Source of the DNA: Citrus sinensis
Taxonomy: Eukaryota > Streptophyta > Magnoliopsida > Sapindales > Rutaceae
NCBI RefSeq assembly: GCF_022201045.2
Contig: NC_068562.1
Coordinates: forward strand, 2,790,001-2,854,000
DNA: 64,000 bases
Direction: 5' to 3'
Shown here: positions 60,390 to 64,000 of the stretch, one piece after another
Numbering within the stretch: the first letter of the stretch is position 1
How the letters are laid out: every line of letters begins with the position of its first letter
Notes under the pieces: generated by a model
The model's database searches: none
Seen by the model: the letters and a program-made list of their open reading frames with translations, nothing else
What the model was told of the DNA's origin: nothing
Made by a program: the position numbers and the translations under genes

Positions 60390-62346
60390 TTCCGGGGATG
60401 TACACGTTGGGTCTTTTGGTTTTAAAGACTAAAGAGTGATGTAACTTGGCGTCTGTTGTGGGTTTAAGCCCCGAAGTGTACAGAACCTAAACTGGGCTAA
60501 GACTATCATTAAAATAATAATAATAATAATAATAAATTGCTGCCCATCGATTTATTGAATTCACAACTCATCATTGGATATAAAACCATTTTCAACAGTG
60601 ATATCTATTTTGTAATCCATCTCTTACTTTTATTCTCTTTGCCAATTTTATAGAACTCCCATAAATTTGTACACATAAAATTAGAAGAATACTTTTTGCA
60701 TGTATATTACTCGATTTCTGGTTCCGATCAGGATTTGAGTTTCATGGAACCATCGGGACACAGATCTCAATCCAAACTCCAGAGCCATCGACTTGAATTT
60801 TTTAATCACACATAATCTAAAATCTCTTGCTCCATTTGCGGCTTGCAATATGCCATACTTTCTTACTGGGCTCAGAATTTGAGCCCATATTTTGTGGCCC
60901 AATTGTGGGCTTCAATTTCGTACCTAAGAACTTAACCATTACACTCAACTAGACATCGAGGGATCTGGGGAAGGCAGACGAAAGCCATTGGTTTGATGTT
61001 CAAAATTTGAGGGGCTTTTTTTTTTTTTTTTTTAATTTTCCTTTTCTTAACGAAAGTCAGCCGAACGTTTTCATTGCCAATTTTAAAGTCCAATATTATG
61101 GGCAGTGCACACTGCACACAGTCGTGGTTGTGTTCGTAAGCTGATGGACTCCGTTAATCCCCGCATCCAAAGTCGAGTTTTTTTCTGAGATGTCAGGAAG
61201 AACCGATTTTTTTATTTCTCCAATCCGGTGACTGTGAGTCTGTGACTGTGAATGCCTTTCTCTAATTGTAAAAAAGAAACACCTCCTTTCGTTTAATATT
61301 AAATATATATAATATAATATAAAGCTGTCTTAAAAAGAAAATAAAAGTTGTCCAAAAATGAAGATTCACTTGCCCCCTACCAGCCTATCCTATTATATTG
61401 CCTGTCTACTAATCGGAGAAAGTAACAAAAAAACGTTTCTTTGAAAGCGGACTCTTCCACAACGCCCCAATTATCATTACAAGCCAACAAAAATCACCAC
61501 AAGGCAACAAATACCAAATAAGGACACACGGAAGGTATATAATATTTGTGACCAAAAGTCTAATCTTGACCGTGACTACTCTATACGAGTGACTCTCATG
61601 AGAAGTGATAACTGAGAAGCAAGGGAAGTAATAATTATCTAGCCCATCAAGAAGTATTGTATGCAAACCTTAACCTACAATGAGGAATTCTTAACTTTCT
61701 AACTTCCAATAATGGTGTATTACAATGATAAAACATTCCTATTTTCAACAAAAAAGATTTTCATTATTGATCATCAATTTTTTGTTATATTTTAAAAAAA
61801 AATTGCTTTACATTTATAAATTTCTTAAAAACATGAAGAGAATTTTATAAATAATTACAGCTTGCAACTTTATAAAAATAAGAGAAAATTTATTAGATAA
61901 CTATACTTAACCTTGCCTTCACAATTGTCAAATTCACAGTGATTTAATTCTTTCTTTAATTATAAAAAATAATTGAGCGAACGCTGTATTTTTTATTTAA
62001 TATAAATTAATTTCAATAATTATATAATTATAAATGTTAGTTAAAATCTAAGCAATAATCTTATGTAATTAAAAAAAATAAAATAGATAGCTATACCTCC
62101 ATAAATCCTGACGATACCTCACAGGCCACTGCTATGTTAAGCGCAACATTTGGAGACACAGTAGGGTTTGTGAAAATCGCATTTGAATAAAATTGATTAT
62201 TTTGTAGAAACTAGAATTAAAGAACTTGCAAGTGGCATTAACAGAACGATGACGGTGGCTCAGCAAAACAAATTCATAGACAGCTGCTGCTGCTCCACAG
62301 AAAGACAATTAGCTGATAAAAGTTACGTGAAATAGGAAGGTGAGTT
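60390..62346. other. intergenic, nothing recognised
   Basis: A (TAA)n microsatellite lies at about 60513-60535 and a T-rich run near 61018-61034. ORFs 60681-60902, 60932-61117 and 61409-61666 lack family resemblance. The right part should hold the 3'UTR of the NPH3 gene. Confidence 0.55.
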
Positions 62347-63999
62347 CTATTGGCGATGATGGTGTTGCCTGGCCTTTCTGGCATCCACGACCGTTTGTTC
62401 ATGCGAATCACACACCTGAGTCTTGAACTTGCATCCAAACTTCCTAGTCAACGAACCTTTCCATCCCCCAGCGGGACCCTTCTTATCGATGTTCTCAATC
62501 ACTTTCTTCATCGTAGAACACTCTCTCTCTAGCTGATGCACCCGCGTCCTCATGCTATCCATGTCCAGCCGCAGCACCTGATTCTCCCTCACTGCAACCC
62601 TCCACGTGGCACTGCCACTCCCCTCTCCCTCTCCCTCTGTCTCCTCTTCCTGTCTTATTCCCGATGCTCTCCCCGCTTCTTGCGGCGCCCCCTCCGCCGA
62701 CAACAGTGTCCCGGCAATCGCGTGACGTAGCTGTAACTGCTCAAAAAACAGAACCTGGACCACCGCCCGTAACGGTAGACGCTCGTTCTGTGCCGCGTGT
62801 GTGCACGCTTCTAGTGTCAGCTTCTGGCAGTCCAGTACTCCACAGATCTTCTCTCGCTCTGCCTCTGGTATCCAAGAATGCGCCTGTAAAACAGATAATG
62901 ACAAGCAACGTTGAACATTCATTTGGTTTTAATATCATATTATATTTTGAGTGACTTTTTTTTTTCTTTTTTACTTTGGTAAATAAAATATTCTATTCAC
63001 TACCTTAAGATAGATATCAACCGCTCTGTAAAGGCCGTCGTCGAAGAGCCTAGCTTGATCGGGAAGAGAGATGGCGAGATTGTAGAATTTTTCCGGTTTA
63101 AGATTAGCATCTGAAGCGATCTCCGAAAGATAGCCGTCGATTAATTTACCGACGAGCATCAACGGTGGAGATCTACTTGCAGATGTTGTGGTCTCTCGAT
63201 TTTCTTCACTCTGTAGTCCATCCAAAAAGTAGCCCAAGATTCTTTCAACACAATTGACATCATACAAGGTTTCGTTGAGATAGGAATAGCTCGGAATTAA
63301 TAGATCATCGAGCGTAGCTTGATCCAGCTGAGATCCGATTTTCATTTCCAAAGCAGAACGACAGGATTCTGAAGCGTTCAGTATGTTGGCAGCTCTGAGC
63401 AAGCCGAACAAGAACCTTGTAGAAGTAGTTGAAGTGGCGGAGGAGCTCTTCTGTAAGGGAAGATTCGCAATTACAGTCTCTAGCAGCTCCCTCTGTTCAC
63501 TTTCCGAAGGTATTGTTGAAGGCGAGCTCTGCTTTCTGCTAGAGCCAGACCTCCATATTCCTGGAATGTGTTTCTTAGCGTAGAACATCAAACAACTCTC
63601 AATAATCTCTCCGCTGACGTCTCGCGATTTCATTTCCGCAATTAATCGCTTAAAGAAGGGCAAATTTAGCTGCGATAGATCTTCAAACCAGGATTGGGAT
63701 TCTGAAGTCCTCCCGTTCTTTCTACGTAAATTTGTTTCAATTCCGTTCCACAAATTCTGGTTTGAAGCTGATGATCCTCCGCCTTCAGTCACCGGCCAGC
63801 CAAACAAGGCAGGGTCGGCGGAGGATGCTCGTAAAGCGATTGAATCAATACATCTCCGAATAATGCCTAGGGATTCCGCAGACGAGACGACGTTTTCGCA
63901 GGATTTCAAGGCTCTAATGGAGTCCTTTAAGCTTTTGAAAACGGATTGAGAGAGGAATCTCTCAGTCTTGGAAATGAGGTTGTCCCCGGCGAACTCTTC
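62347..63999 (-). CDS. BTB/POZ-NPH3 family protein, 3' part (5' end outside the window)
   Basis: Two exons on the minus strand are seen: 63004-63999 (continuing beyond the window) and 62347-62883, joined in phase 0. The open start is EEFAGDNLISKTERFLSQSV, so the BTB domain lies outside. The NPH3 domain covers WFEDLSQLNLPFFKRLIAEM, ALEMKIGSQLDQATLDDLLI, LMLVGKLIDGYLSEIASDAN, ISLPDQARLFDDGLYRAVDIYLKAH and NERLPLRAVVQVLFFEQLQL. It includes the conserved tyrosine of YLKAH. A coiled coil follows (MRTRVHQLERECSTMKKVIE), then a basic tail ending KARQHHHRQ. NPH3-type proteins link phototropins or other kinases to CUL3 ubiquitin ligases at the plasma membrane. From gene order it is the probable counterpart of Arabidopsis At5g66560/At3g50840; the client is unknown. 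Confidence 0.9.
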
Positions 64000-64000
64000 T

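Noticed and set aside
1-64000. CRISPR arrays, rRNA genes, viral or toxin genes
   Set aside because: None seen on either strand; the direct repeats found are tandem or transposon-related, without spacer structure.

Overview
The window is AT-rich nuclear DNA of a eudicot plant: spliced genes with GT..AG introns, a chloroplast photosystem II gene, plant-only families (DUF547/MIP1, MIZ1/DUF617, PADRE/DUF4228, PLATZ, CASP-like, COR413, NPH3) and short non-autonomous transposons. A woody rosid such as Citrus is a guess from overall look. No bacterial, organellar or viral gene is present.

Layout. 1-23.7 kb has no protein gene I can support; it holds MITEs, tandem and foldback repeats, an LTR-like segment, and a TATA/CT-rich promoter-like sequence at its left end. 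23.7-28.2 kb is an 11-exon (+) gene for a DUF547/leucine-zipper MIP1-type protein, converging on an intronless (-) MIZ1-like gene at 28.7-29.3 kb. Then, all on (-): a secreted CAP/PR-1-like protein (31.0 kb), a PADRE/DUF4228 protein (39.2 kb), two tandem PLATZ zinc-finger genes (44.1 and 46.2 kb), a CASP-like membrane protein (50.8 kb), PsbO (53.7 kb), a two-member box C/D snoRNA unit with its own promoter (56.6-57.2 kb), COR413-PM (57.8-59.9 kb), and the 3' part of a BTB/NPH3 gene running off the right edge (62.3-64.0 kb).

The main RNA find is the snoRNA unit. One member matches U15: both of its guides are complementary to the conserved CAAATGCCTCGTCATC segment of 25S rRNA. The second would target GAGTAGGAGG of 25S rRNA. 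Telo-box, Site II and TATA motifs lie upstream.

The gene order (DUF547, CAP, PADRE, PLATZ, CASPL, PsbO, COR413, NPH3) looks like the un-split form of a block that, from memory, Arabidopsis carries as two fractionated copies (around At5g66560-At5g66600 and At3g50800-At3g50840). Complete mobile elements with target-site duplications are a hAT-type MITE (877 bp), a Tourist-type MITE (275 bp), a tRNA-derived SINE and a poly-A retroposon. No transposase or reverse transcriptase ORF is visible.
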